24,345 nucleotides of DNA, from contig BEXV01004321.1 of the NCBI GenBank assembly GCA_003118195.1, positions 2,455 to 26,799 on the forward strand, in the 5' to 3' direction. Below, in pieces: positions 22,801 through 24,345 of the stretch. The notes below the pieces were generated by a model. It did no database searches. It was not told where the DNA came from and saw nothing but the letters and a program-made list of their open reading frames with translations. Positions within the stretch are counted from its first letter, which is position 1; every line of letters starts with the position of its first letter. The position numbers and the translations under genes were made by a program. The DNA is from Hemicentrotus pulcherrimus. Lineage: Eukaryota; Echinodermata; Echinoidea; Camarodonta; Strongylocentrotidae.

Positions 22801-23368
22801 CAATTGTTCAATCAAAGCGTTTATAATATTAATACTATCAATAATATTCGGGGTATAAATACATCTACGATGTCTCTGAGCGCTTTACGTATGTAATATT
22901 ACCCAGGTATTATGATTCAGACTTGCCCACACACAATGTATCAACTTTCTCCACTCCATGGGGAGTATTTCAGACAGGAGCTATATAAAGAGAGGCGTTC
23001 ACAATGCTGAGCACCGAGACCACAATGACTTTTGCATCCTACCGGGTACCCATTTAACACCTGGGAGTAGGATGGTGGTTGTGGATTAATATGTATTTAT
23101 TCATGTGATTTTGTTTTTATGTAATAGACGCAAAGTACCAACCAGGACTAGAGAGAACGAACCAGATCCTTACATGGATCTAACACCCAGACTCGAGGCA
23201 GACACGACATACCAGGGGATGGCTATCACCTCAACGGCTTCGTCGAAAAGACCAGGAGAAAGACGTCTACCATCATCAAACCTGAGTTATGAGTACCAGA
23301 ATGTTGCGCAGTTTGCAAACGAAATAAAACAGGATGTCGATTATGAGACTGTAGATGCAGACAAATGA
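106..23368 (+). CDS. Multi-exon type I receptor with CTLD-Ig-Ig-EGFx7-Ig-FN3-TM-tail (5' partial)
   Basis: Sixteen exons join with matching phases: 106-251, 1578-1696, 10050-10183 (or 8270-8397), 10824-11138, 11642-11923, 12337-12471, 14165-14296, 15212-15382, 16044-16175, 16726-16857, 17718-17888, 18577-18708, 19353-19643, 20116-20490, 21732-21840 and 23128-23368. The total is about 1005 residues with no internal stop. The product should be a cell-surface receptor: lectin, Ig, EGF-like and FN3 modules outside, one membrane helix, and a short tyrosine-containing tail. The Ig-Ig-EGF-Ig-FN3 order is known from Tie receptor tyrosine kinases, but here a CTLD precedes it and no kinase follows. The start codon, signal peptide and first residues lie left of the window. 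More EGF exons could be hidden in the gap at 13033-13888. Ligand and physiological role are not known; recognition or adhesion is inference from the domains. Confidence 0.88.
252..1577 (+). other. Intron between the first two CTLD exons
   Basis: AT-rich non-coding sequence with no ORF of interest on either strand. The only structure I could see is a short-inverted-repeat element at about 477-776, listed separately. Confidence 0.75.
477..776. repeat. MITE-like element with imperfect terminal inverted repeats
   Basis: The left end (AAGGGAATTTACAGATA, then a GCGCATGG run) is matched in reverse complement at the right end (CCATGTGCTATCTGTAAACTCCCTT, 749-773). The 13-mer GGTCATTTGTACC also occurs as a direct repeat next to both ends (518-530 and 738-750). 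A length of about 300 bases and lack of coding potential fit a non-autonomous DNA element; the family is not recognised. Confidence 0.45.
1578..1696 (+). CDS. Exon: central part of the C-type lectin domain (WFGLDD / FRWADG)
   Basis: The acceptor is AATACAG at 1571-1577 and the donor GTAAGA is at 1697. The exon enters in phase 0 and leaves in phase 2 (the last two bases, GG, begin a glycine codon). It encodes the CTLD hallmark WFGLDD (family pattern WIGL-D), then KEGDFRWADGT, matching the 'EG.F.W.DG' strand. The phase-2 exit matters: it fits either of the two alternative third exons (8270 or 10050), both of which begin by completing this glycine, and it does not fit the downstream Ig exon. Confidence 0.88.
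1715..1866. repeat. CT-rich microsatellite
   Basis: A nearly uninterrupted (CT)n tract with short CCC and TTT interruptions, starting about 20 bases after the preceding exon's donor site. It produces spurious low-complexity reading frames on both strands. Confidence 0.95.
1920..2393. repeat. Foldback element rich in GGTCTA/TAGACC motifs
   Basis: The left end TCTACAACCAGTT (1920-1932) is mirrored by AACTGGTTGTAGA (2381-2393). Inside, TATGGTCTA on the left is matched by TAGACCATA on the right (about 1955 and 2344), and short GTCTA-type motifs recur throughout. The centre (about 2190-2250) is an AT-rich imperfect palindrome. This fits a non-autonomous foldback DNA element; the family is not identified. 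Confidence 0.65.
2743..3471. repeat. Long palindromic (foldback) transposable element
   Basis: Two arms of about 275 bases, roughly 2743-3017 and 3040-3317, are inverted copies of each other around a short centre near 3018-3040. Recognisable paired blocks are TTGGCGGGCGGTATC / GATACCGCCCGCC, CACTGGCTGCCTGCC / GGCAGGCAGCCAG and TTTCGTTGACGATCA / TGATCATCAACGAAA. The right side continues to a terminus reading TTCTGGGACGCAGTG (3457-3471). A related element lies in opposite orientation at 23726-24190. Transcribed as part of the intron, it would form a long RNA hairpin. Confidence 0.8.
3655..3975 (+). repeat. Direct repeat, copy 1 (second copy at 6717-7046)
   Basis: Starting at GATTTACCCAAC and ending near ACAATTGCTGGAA, this stretch is repeated in the same orientation at 6717-7046 with scattered substitutions and small indels; shared blocks include TCACCCCAATAAAAGAAGG and GTAAGAATAATGTTCAGTT. 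Its order relative to the later CTLD exon is the same in both places, so it is probably the left end of a collinear duplicated block rather than an independent repeat. Confidence 0.8.
3969..4290 (+). repeat. GC-rich minisatellite, about 3.5 copies of a 87-95 base unit
   Basis: Units begin at 3969, 4063, 4150 and 4245 with GGAAGCTCGGGGTTT or a variant, and each contains TTAATTGCGGTCTGATGAGCA, a GCCCGCCTTAGAGCCC-like block and GGGTCCAGGGGGCAG. The units are diverged and the last is partial. Base composition is strikingly more GC-rich than the surrounding intron. Confidence 0.85.
4868..5010. repeat. ATT/TTA low-complexity tract
   Basis: Dense repetition of ATTATT, TTTATTT and GTTATT motifs. It is the source of a meaningless isoleucine/threonine-rich minus-strand reading frame just downstream. 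Confidence 0.9.
5505..5636. repeat. Hairpin-forming inverted repeat
   Basis: An inner stem (AACTAAAGCTT / AAGCTTTAGTT around GGTGCATC, about 5535-5565) is continued by AAAAGTC / GACTTTT and enclosed by TATCTTCTCAGCT / AGCTGAGAAGATA at the outer ends. A related half-hairpin, CCAACTAAAGCTTGGTGCAT, recurs at about 7707, at the left end of the block leading to the first CTLD exon version. Confidence 0.7.
5878..6192 (+). repeat. Diverged tandem units of about 175 bases (continuing at 9699-9905)
   Basis: Each unit reads roughly: GAGCCATTGTAG, then CTCATGGAACC, TTCACTG, AGGGCTTTCA, AAGCCACCCCTACAAATTG, then GATTTACTA and a GAAAATTG-TTTTGCTAG tail. One full unit is at 5878-6043 and a second runs from 6044 until it breaks off at 6192 (GGATTTA). 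The second unit resumes at 9699 (TATTAAGAAAATCG) and a third follows at 9732-9905. A further copy is at about 7950-8125 upstream of the first CTLD exon version. Confidence 0.75.
6193..6714. mobile_element. Inverted arm 1 of a TA-flanked element, with a nested MITE
   Basis: Starts CACTGTCGCTCATATAG immediately after a TA at 6191-6192 and is, apart from the nested insertion, the reverse complement of 9106-9698. Matching blocks include AACACTGG / CCAGTGTT, GATAAGCATAGTA / its complement near 6360, and GAGGCCATTGCTTGGCCACTGAACCATG. It lacks about 299 bases present in the other arm (9202-9500), with the short word GG at the junction. It ends at an ambiguous base at 6715. The TA flanks suggest TA-targeting insertion as in Tc1/mariner-type elements; the family is inference. 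Confidence 0.7.
6453..6688. mobile_element. Nested MITE (236 bp) with TACACACTAA ends
   Basis: The left end TACACACTAAAAATTAATAG and the right end CTATTTCTTAGTGTGTA are inverted. The interior carries repeated GCACCCTAAGAGGTAC / GCACCTTAGGGGTGCAGA words that can pair among themselves, and a TACAATAGCAGCCAC / GTGGCTACTATTGTA pair. The element interrupts arm 1: the flanking CATCGGGGGC and GGGTAGGGGG rejoin to match the uninterrupted arm at 9115-9150. No coding capacity. Confidence 0.8.
6717..7046 (+). repeat. Direct repeat, copy 2 (first copy at 3655-3975)
   Basis: Collinear with 3655-3975 as described there. This copy begins two bases after an ambiguous base (6715), so its left boundary may be a contig edge. 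Confidence 0.8.
7291..7670 (+). repeat. Three diverged tandem copies of a 144-150 base unit
   Basis: TATTTAATGAG marks unit starts at 7291, 7441 and (as TATTTATTGAG) 7585. Each unit then carries TTTGACCT or similar, CATACTC-GAAATCGAACTTAGGCTG, GATACCATG-ACCTTC and AAATTTCATTGAAAT. The third unit is truncated. No coding potential was seen. Confidence 0.75.
8270..8397 (+). CDS. Alternative CTLD C-terminal exon, version A (NPD, WND)
   Basis: The acceptor is AATTTGCAG at 8261-8269; the donor GTATGCC is at 8398. It enters in phase 2 and leaves in phase 1, 128 bases. It encodes the CTLD ligand face: FTEWAG, then NPDN (8289-8297 for NPD, the position of the EPN/QPD specificity tripeptide), SEHCVE, GWND (8343-8351 for WND) and FVCEKSEG. 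The three C-terminal CTLD cysteines and the calcium-site residues are present. It joins in frame to the exon at 1578-1696 and to the Ig exon at 10824. Joining it to version B shifts the frame and stops at 10085-10087. The exon is intact; doubt concerns whether it belongs to this locus (see ambiguous bases at 6715 and 9105). Confidence 0.6.
9050..9104 (+). pseudogene. Truncated copy of the first Ig exon
   Basis: After an acceptor-like CTACCCAG (9042-9049), the first 55 bases nearly repeat the start of the exon at 10824 (APPLHLLAMTSTP, then FKSSGA in place of FGSSEA). Homology ends at an ambiguous base at 9105, where inverted arm 2 begins. No donor site follows in frame. The truncation may be biological, or simply a contig edge. 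Confidence 0.7.
9106..9698. mobile_element. Inverted arm 2 of the TA-flanked element, with a tRNA-like segment
   Basis: Reverse complement of 6193-6714 (without the nested MITE), ending GAGCGACAGTG just before a TA at 9699-9700. Together the outer ends CACTGTCGCTC / GAGCGACAGTG with flanking TA look like a TA-target insertion into the second 175-base unit: removing 6193-9698 plus one TA restores GGATTTATTAAGAAAATCG, matching the unit's consensus. On the plus strand 9161-9214 resembles a tRNA-derived promoter: TGGTTCAGTGG (A-box-like) and GGATCAAAACC (B-box-like), with a GGCCTC/GAGGCC stem between. The extra 9202-9500 is A-rich and non-coding. Confidence 0.65.
10050..10183 (+). CDS. CTLD C-terminal exon, version B (NPN, WND)
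   Basis: The acceptor is AATTTGCAG at 10041-10049; the donor GTATGTC is at 10184. It enters in phase 2 and leaves in phase 1, 134 bases. It encodes FTEWIGR, NPNN (10072-10080 for NPN), NEHCVE, GWND (10126-10134 for WND) and RRFVCEKSEG. All CTLD cysteines and candidate calcium ligands are present. It is on the same uninterrupted stretch as the following Ig exons, so it is the more secure of the two versions. Against version A it has two extra codons and about ten amino-acid changes, nearly all in the exposed ligand region, while the flanking FTEW and RRFVCEKSEG are unchanged. Confidence 0.87.
10184..10823 (+). other. Intron before the first Ig exon
   Basis: Non-coding. Diverged but clearly collinear with 8398-9049, for example the shared stretches ACTAAGGTGTCTGCTG and TACATTGATCAGTGTTGTCC. 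No further element was recognised. Confidence 0.75.
10824..11138 (+). CDS. Exon: first Ig-like domain
   Basis: The acceptor is TCTTCCCAG ending at 10823; the donor GTAAGT is at 11139. Phase 1 in, phase 1 out. It encodes a short linker (APPLHLLAMTSTPF) and one Ig-like domain with the two expected cysteines: LRFSCILS in strand B and VGLYKCSS in strand F, the latter being the usual 'Y.C' motif. A strand C tryptophan is missing. It follows the CTLD directly. By order it corresponds to the first Ig domain of Tie-type ectodomains; homology at that level is inference. Confidence 0.85.
11139..11641 (+). other. Intron between Ig exons
   Basis: Nothing recognised. A 66-codon open frame at 11403-11603 has no domain character and ends before the acceptor. 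Confidence 0.75.
11642..11923 (+). CDS. Exon: second Ig-like domain lacking cysteines
   Basis: The acceptor is CCTTTTTTTAG ending at 11641; the donor GTAAGG is at 11924. Phase 1 in and out. The translation has the layout of an Ig-like domain: YPGDSITLSVS (strand B), EIRWRTF with the strand C tryptophan, EGDGTLDYTI (strand E) and ADIYGTVQNG in the strand F position, where the usual cysteine is replaced. There is no cysteine in the whole exon, so no canonical disulfide can form. The Ig assignment rests on length, strand pattern and position between an Ig and an EGF domain and is less sure than for its neighbours. Confidence 0.8.
11924..12336 (+). other. Intron before the first EGF exon
   Basis: AT-rich; no structure of note was seen. 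Confidence 0.75.
12337..12471 (+). CDS. Exon: EGF-like domain 1
   Basis: The acceptor is TTCCTATAG ending at 12336; the donor GTGAGA is at 12472. Phase 1 in and out. It encodes eight cysteines in the pattern DC-x9-C-x3-C-x2-CYNGGIC-x6-C-I-CPPGFMGKNC, the extended EGF-like arrangement seen in Tie and MEGF/Draper-type proteins, with a classical NGG-C and C-x-CPPGF-G-x-x-C ending. It is distinct in sequence from the six later EGF-like exons and is not part of the duplicated cassette. Confidence 0.88.
13033..13888. other. Assembly gap (856 N)
   Basis: A run of unknown bases. Its right edge coincides exactly with the first base of a 118-base direct repeat, suggesting that the repeat caused the break. 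Confidence 0.99.
13889..14138 (+). pseudogene. Two identical 118-base copies of a decayed EGF exon start
   Basis: 13889-14006 and 14021-14138 are identical, separated by AAATAGATAAATCA. Each contains an acceptor-like GTTACAG followed by GATGTTCTACATGAAGG and TTTGGTGTTGACTGGCTTCAAGAT, clearly derived from the start of the exon at 14165 (GATGTACTCTGGGTAAG, TTTGGTGTTGACTGCCTTCAAGAT). A TGA appears after three codons and conserved cysteine codons are lost. A third decayed copy is at 16582-16680. Confidence 0.8.
14165..14296 (+). CDS. Exon: EGF-like domain 2 (cassette 1, type a)
   Basis: The acceptor is GTTATTTCAG ending at 14164; the donor GTATGC is at 14297. Phase 1-1, 132 bases. It encodes eight cysteines: CTLGKFGVDC, LQDCHC, MPCDAFTGRC, EEDC, EDGWSGEGC. 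The C-x-C pair and the final GWSGEGC are those of MEGF/Tie-type EGF-like repeats. It is nearly identical to the exon at 16726-16857 (only a few base changes), so the two arose by a recent duplication. Confidence 0.9.
14297..15211 (+). other. Intron, cassette 1
   Basis: Non-coding, closely similar to 16858-17717 except for small indels (about 90 bases near 14850-14930 are absent in the second copy). Nothing else recognised. Confidence 0.75.
15212..15382 (+). CDS. Exon: EGF-like domain 3 (cassette 1, type b)
   Basis: The acceptor is TTTTTTTCGCAG ending at 15211; the donor GTAAGA is at 15383. Phase 1-1, 171 bases. It encodes VPLVCPAGYSGINC, TEFCNC, HSECEKDAGFC, GGQC, EIGYVADSPQRPDGC: eight cysteines with a longer last loop than its neighbours. 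There is an N-C-T glycosylation sequon at the second cysteine. It differs from the copy at 17718 at only five residues (S/L, P/L, H/D, A/S, Q/E). Confidence 0.9.
15383..16043 (+). other. Intron, cassette 1
   Basis: Collinear with 17889-18576. The 75-codon open frame at 15700-15927 is not preserved in the second copy and is not considered coding. Confidence 0.75.
16044..16175 (+). CDS. Exon: EGF-like domain 4 (cassette 1, type c)
   Basis: The acceptor is CTTAATTTAG ending at 16043; the donor GTTAGT is at 16176. Phase 1-1, 132 bases. It encodes GCFESC, SKTCHC, AEDCNQVTGTC, SQGTC, HPRWMGEKC: eight cysteines, with the tryptophan of the last loop conserved. The copy at 18577 differs at seven positions (A/V, A/V, E/D, V/M, S/F, M/T, E/Y, I/T being the visible changes), making this the most diverged member of the cassette. 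Confidence 0.88.
16176..16725 (+). other. Junction intron between cassettes, with decayed exon pieces
   Basis: 16176-16266 matches the start of the retrotransposon-bearing intron of cassette 2. At 16496-16545, TTTCCAGGAAAGCTCGGTGTATACTGCC is a decayed type-a exon start. At 16582-16680 lies a decayed copy of the same 118-base fragment found at 13889 and 14021. Confidence 0.7.
16496..16680 (+). pseudogene. Decayed type-a EGF exon fragments
   Basis: Two fragments: 16496-16545 keeps an acceptor and GGAAAGCTCGGTGTATACTGCCTCCAGGAT (compare GGTAAGTTTGGTGTTGACTGCCTTCAAGAT in the live exon), and 16582-16680 keeps GTGTTCTACATGAAGG followed by GTTGGCTGGCTTCAAGAT. Both are broken by stops or frame changes. 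They suggest several earlier rounds of type-a exon duplication. Confidence 0.65.
16726..16857 (+). CDS. Exon: EGF-like domain 5 (cassette 2, type a)
   Basis: The acceptor is GTCATTTCAG ending at 16725; the donor GTAAGT is at 16858. Phase 1-1. It encodes ECTLGKFGVDC, LQDCHC, GMPCDAFTGRC, EEDC, EDGWSGEGC. It differs from domain 2 by G/E before the first cysteine and V/G before MPC. The donor is a better consensus (GTAAGT) than the GTATGC of copy 1. Confidence 0.9.
16858..17717 (+). other. Intron, cassette 2
   Basis: Non-coding; duplicate of 14297-15211. The long open frame at 17432-17923 is intron read into the following exon, not a separate gene. Confidence 0.75.
17718..17888 (+). CDS. Exon: EGF-like domain 6 (cassette 2, type b)
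   Basis: The acceptor is CATTTTCGCAG ending at 17717; the donor GTAAGA is at 17889. Phase 1-1, 171 bases. It encodes VPLVCPAGYLGINC, TEFCNC, DSECEKDSGFC, GGQC, EIGYVADSPERPDGC. Cysteine pattern and sequon are as in domain 3. Confidence 0.9.
17889..18576 (+). other. Intron, cassette 2
   Basis: Duplicate of 15383-16043; no separate feature seen. Confidence 0.75.
18577..18708 (+). CDS. Exon: EGF-like domain 7 (cassette 2, type c)
   Basis: The acceptor is CTTAATTTAG ending at 18576; the donor GTTAGT is at 18709. Phase 1-1. It encodes GCFESC, SKTCHC, VDDCNQMTGTC, FQGTC, HPRWTGYKC, with all eight cysteines. It is the last EGF-like domain before the third Ig. Confidence 0.88.
18709..19352 (+). other. 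Intron before the third Ig exon
   Basis: Mostly filled by the antisense retrotransposon remnant; 19180-19352 is plain AT-rich sequence. Confidence 0.75.
18715..19180 (-). mobile_element. Decayed 3' end of a non-LTR retrotransposon reverse transcriptase ORF
   Basis: On the minus strand, fragments in shifting frames recall the C-terminal region of RTE/Jockey-like non-LTR reverse transcriptases: LLYGAEEWTLDLTKTIKK (about 19170-19118; the family often shows LLYGSE-WTL-K), YRKMMRIL (about 19080), then, in the open stretch 18955-18716, VEGKRPSVKPRTNKEG and GCIRMAENGDVWKKAT. This order (LYG.E.WTL, then R.M.R, then EGKR...RPR, then a final A..R..W) is the usual one. Stops and frameshifts interrupt it, so it is dead. 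The corresponding place in cassette 1 (16176-16266) holds only the beginning. Confidence 0.7.
19353..19643 (+). CDS. Exon: third Ig-like domain
   Basis: The acceptor is TGTATTTGAAG ending at 19352 (weak, purine before the AG); the donor GTAGGT is at 19644. Phase 1-1, 291 bases. It encodes an Ig-like domain with the pair of cysteines at AMFSCTFA (strand B) and PIYCFVGTS (strand F), one NFS glycosylation sequon, and a W in MEKWENAQ. Its position after the EGF block and before FN3 matches the third Ig of Tie receptors. Confidence 0.85.
19644..20115 (+). other. Intron with GA/GT microsatellite
   Basis: Contains the compound dinucleotide repeat at 19738-19834; otherwise nothing recognised. Confidence 0.75.
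19738..19834. repeat. Compound (GA)n/(GT)n microsatellite
   Basis: Alternating blocks of GAGAGA and GTGTGT, including two separate GT blocks. It generates a spurious Ser/Leu/Thr-His minus-strand frame. Confidence 0.95.
20116..20490 (+). CDS. Exon: fibronectin type III domain with internal RKRR site
   Basis: The acceptor is GTTCTGTCCAG ending at 20115; the donor GTGAGT is at 20491. Phase 1-1, 375 bases (about 124 residues). It encodes one FN3 domain: FNKAPEVAELGFNYVIIAWDSW (strand B with the conserved Trp), GPIIGYKVYVTT (strand C 'Y.V'), LMYNVAGLDDGQAYEIQISAV (strand E-F with 'L..G..Y..QI.AV') and GEGEKGPALSVTT (strand G). Between strands C' and E is an insertion with SSRKRRQGDEG; RKRR (20334-20345) fits the furin R-X-[KR]-R consensus, so cleavage in the secretory pathway could give two non-covalently held halves. 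No known requirement can be checked here. Confidence 0.9.
20491..21731 (+). other. Intron before the transmembrane exon
   Basis: 20560-20790 shows scattered, degenerate GGGTTAG/TTAGGTT words without regular phase. 21131-21196 and 21599-21661 share AATGAGATATCCGAA and TTAGCAAATAC in direct orientation, possibly flanks of an old element. Otherwise AT-rich and non-coding. Confidence 0.7.
21732..21840 (+). CDS. Exon: transmembrane segment
   Basis: The acceptor is AAACCATAG ending at 21731; the donor GTAAAC is at 21841. Phase 1 in, phase 2 out. It encodes a short Pro-rich juxtamembrane stretch (ALPPDPS), then about 27 hydrophobic residues starting VIGASVGGAIGG and ending in Ile/Val before a basic stop-transfer cluster (RRRRK spans the next exon). 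Glycines at spacing four (GASVG, GAIGG) make several overlapping GxxxG motifs, a known helix-packing motif, suggesting lateral association of receptors. Confidence 0.9.
21841..23127 (+). other. Last intron
   Basis: Non-coding. 22017-22096 has GCGCTATATAAAAACGAATT followed by (ATT)n, resembling the 3' tails of short retroposons seen in many marine invertebrates. 23037-23078 has ACCGGGTACCCATTTAACACC then TGGGAGTAGGATGG, which also recalls a common dispersed repeat. Both are weak impressions. Confidence 0.6.
22017..22096 (+). repeat. Possible retroposon tail ending in (ATT)n
   Basis: TCCGAAGCTCTTTGGAAGCGC, then GCGCTATATAAAAACGAATT and a run of ATT. The combination looks like the end of a SINE-type element; family not assigned. 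Confidence 0.4.
23128..23368 (+). CDS. Last exon: cytoplasmic tail with tyrosine signalling motifs and stop codon
   Basis: The acceptor is TTTATGTAATAG ending at 23127; phase 2 in; stop TGA at 23366-23368. The tail (82 residues including the basic RRRRK start) has no kinase, phosphatase, death or TIR domain. It has five tyrosines in short motifs: PYMDL (Tyr at 23171), TYQGM (23210; fits YxxM, the PI3-kinase p85 SH2 consensus), YEYQNV (23288 and 23294; the second fits YxN, the Grb2 SH2 consensus) and VDYETV (23342; fits the ITIM form V-x-Y-x-x-V). The spacing does not fit a standard ITAM. Signalling through recruited SH2 proteins is inference from the motifs. Confidence 0.9.
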
Positions 23369-23685
23369 AAGTTTCAGAGAAACACAATATCCTTTTCAGC
23401 AATTTTTCGCCTCTTGATTTTCATTTACAGAGAACAACACCAATGAATTAATCCAGTTATTCTCAGGCTTTTTAAAGCGATAATTGCTTTATAACAAGTC
23501 TTAATCAAATGATACTAATCATTGGCAAGAGTAACAGTGTAAAAAACATTACTTTTACACATAACATTTGGACAAGTTATGAAGAATATAGCCTATTGTA
23601 TTTAAAGATACAGGTATACTCTTAGTACTGTGCCTGTACTGCTTTTATACGAATTTTCAATAAAATCTTGTTTACCATGCCGCAG
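23369..23685 (+). other. Probable 3' UTR
   Basis: AT-rich sequence between the stop codon and the first strong poly(A) signal; the exact cleavage site cannot be seen. Confidence 0.65.
23659..23664 (+). promoter_or_regulatory. Polyadenylation signal AATAAA
   Basis: A canonical hexamer about 290 bases after the stop codon, followed by a T/G-containing stretch (CTTGTTTACC). Confidence 0.7.
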
Positions 23686-23725
23686 GTCCTTTTACTAGCT
23701 ATACAAAAACAGACACCATTGTATA

Positions 23726-24190
23726 CAGTGCGTCCCAGAAAAAACAAAACCGAGAATTATCGATGTTTTAACATAACTTAATCGCAATTATAATCAATAA
23801 ATGGCAAATATTTGTAAAGCACAGATCCTCTTCTTTCATTTGATGAAACTCATATGCTGCATATGTCACGCATGACACATTGAAAACGATTTGAAGAGAG
23901 GAAACCAAACAGTCATTTGGCGGGTGGTATTTGAATGACAAAAAGAAAATCAAAATTCTAGAAAGTTCATTATCTGCCCTTTCATATGACACCTCAATCA
24001 GGAAAAATGAGTCAGGAATAGCAAAGCTCCGATTGTTTAAAGTAATGCTTGCATTCCATAAGTTGATTAAACGAGTTCGTTTTCACTGGCTGCCTGCCGT
24101 AGCAACAAACACAGTCACAAAAGACCTAACTCCAGTCTTTCGTCTCCTAAGCTATACAAACATGTGTCATTTATTAATTATAATTGTATA
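23726..24190. repeat. Second copy of the foldback element (related to 2743-3471)
   Basis: Begins CAGTGCGTCCCAGAAAAAAC after TATA and matches, in reverse complement, the right half of the 2743-3471 element: CCGAGAATTATCGATGTTTT, GGAAACCAAACAGTCATTTGGCGGG and CACTGGCTGCCTGCCG. Its own right end (24148-24185) is an inverted copy of 23787-23825. The remaining 24191-24345 is non-coding. TA next to the end suggests a TA-targeting DNA element (inference). Confidence 0.75.
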
Positions 24191-24345
24191 TTGCTTTAAA
24201 TTTTCCTACATGTAGTAGCGTTCTGTATGTGAGAGGTAGAGGTTTTAGGTTATTGTAATTGTTATAGAACATTTATGTTAAAAGAAGCACTCCTGAAAAA
24301 ATTAACCAGTTTAGAGGGGCAATATTGGCGACAGACTGGAGTGAT

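Noticed and set aside
21841..23127. A kinase or other catalytic domain after the membrane helix
   Set aside because: No exon with kinase motifs was found; the exon at 23128 fits the phase-2 donor directly and ends in a stop followed by a poly(A) signal.
23768..23992. 74-codon minus-strand frame in the 3' flank
   Set aside because: Lies inside the foldback repeat; the same sequence at 2743-3471 does not preserve the frame.

Overview
This is a eukaryotic, metazoan intronic window. It is AT-rich, full of decayed transposons and simple repeats, and has short GT-AG-bounded exons that mostly begin and end in phase 1. Domain content and repeat style suggest a marine invertebrate deuterostome, most likely an echinoderm such as a sea urchin; this is inference, since no species-diagnostic marker was found.

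One plus-strand gene runs through almost the whole window. It enters at the left edge without its 5' end and stops at 23366-23368. Sixteen coding exons can be joined in one unbroken frame of about 1005 residues. The encoded protein is a type I membrane receptor: C-type lectin domain (CTLD), Ig, cysteine-free Ig, seven EGF-like domains, Ig, one fibronectin type III (FN3) domain with a furin-type RKRR site, a glycine-rich transmembrane helix, and an 82-residue cytoplasmic tail with several tyrosine motifs. The Ig-Ig-EGF-Ig-FN3 order is that of Tie receptors, but a CTLD is added in front and no kinase follows.

Layout: 1-1696 holds the first two CTLD exons. 1697-8269 is a very large intron packed with foldback elements, MITE-like elements and tandem repeats. 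8270-8397 and 10050-10183 are two versions of the exon that completes the CTLD and carries its calcium/sugar-binding residues. 10824-11923 holds two Ig exons. 12337-12471 is the first EGF exon. An 856-base assembly gap follows. 14165-18708 holds two copies of a three-exon EGF cassette, a recent tandem duplication of about 2.5 kb. 19353-20490 holds Ig and FN3, 21732-21840 the membrane helix, and 23128-23368 the tail. A poly(A) signal lies at 23659. A decayed non-LTR retrotransposon lies antisense at about 18715-19180.

The most interesting observation is the pair of CTLD exons. Using exactly one keeps the frame; using both or neither gives a premature stop. They differ at the sugar-specificity tripeptide (NPD versus NPN). 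A serious caveat is that the block holding the first version (6716-9104) is bounded on both sides by single ambiguous bases and lies between two inverted arms of one repeat element, so it may be a paralogous or haplotype contig placed there by the assembler.
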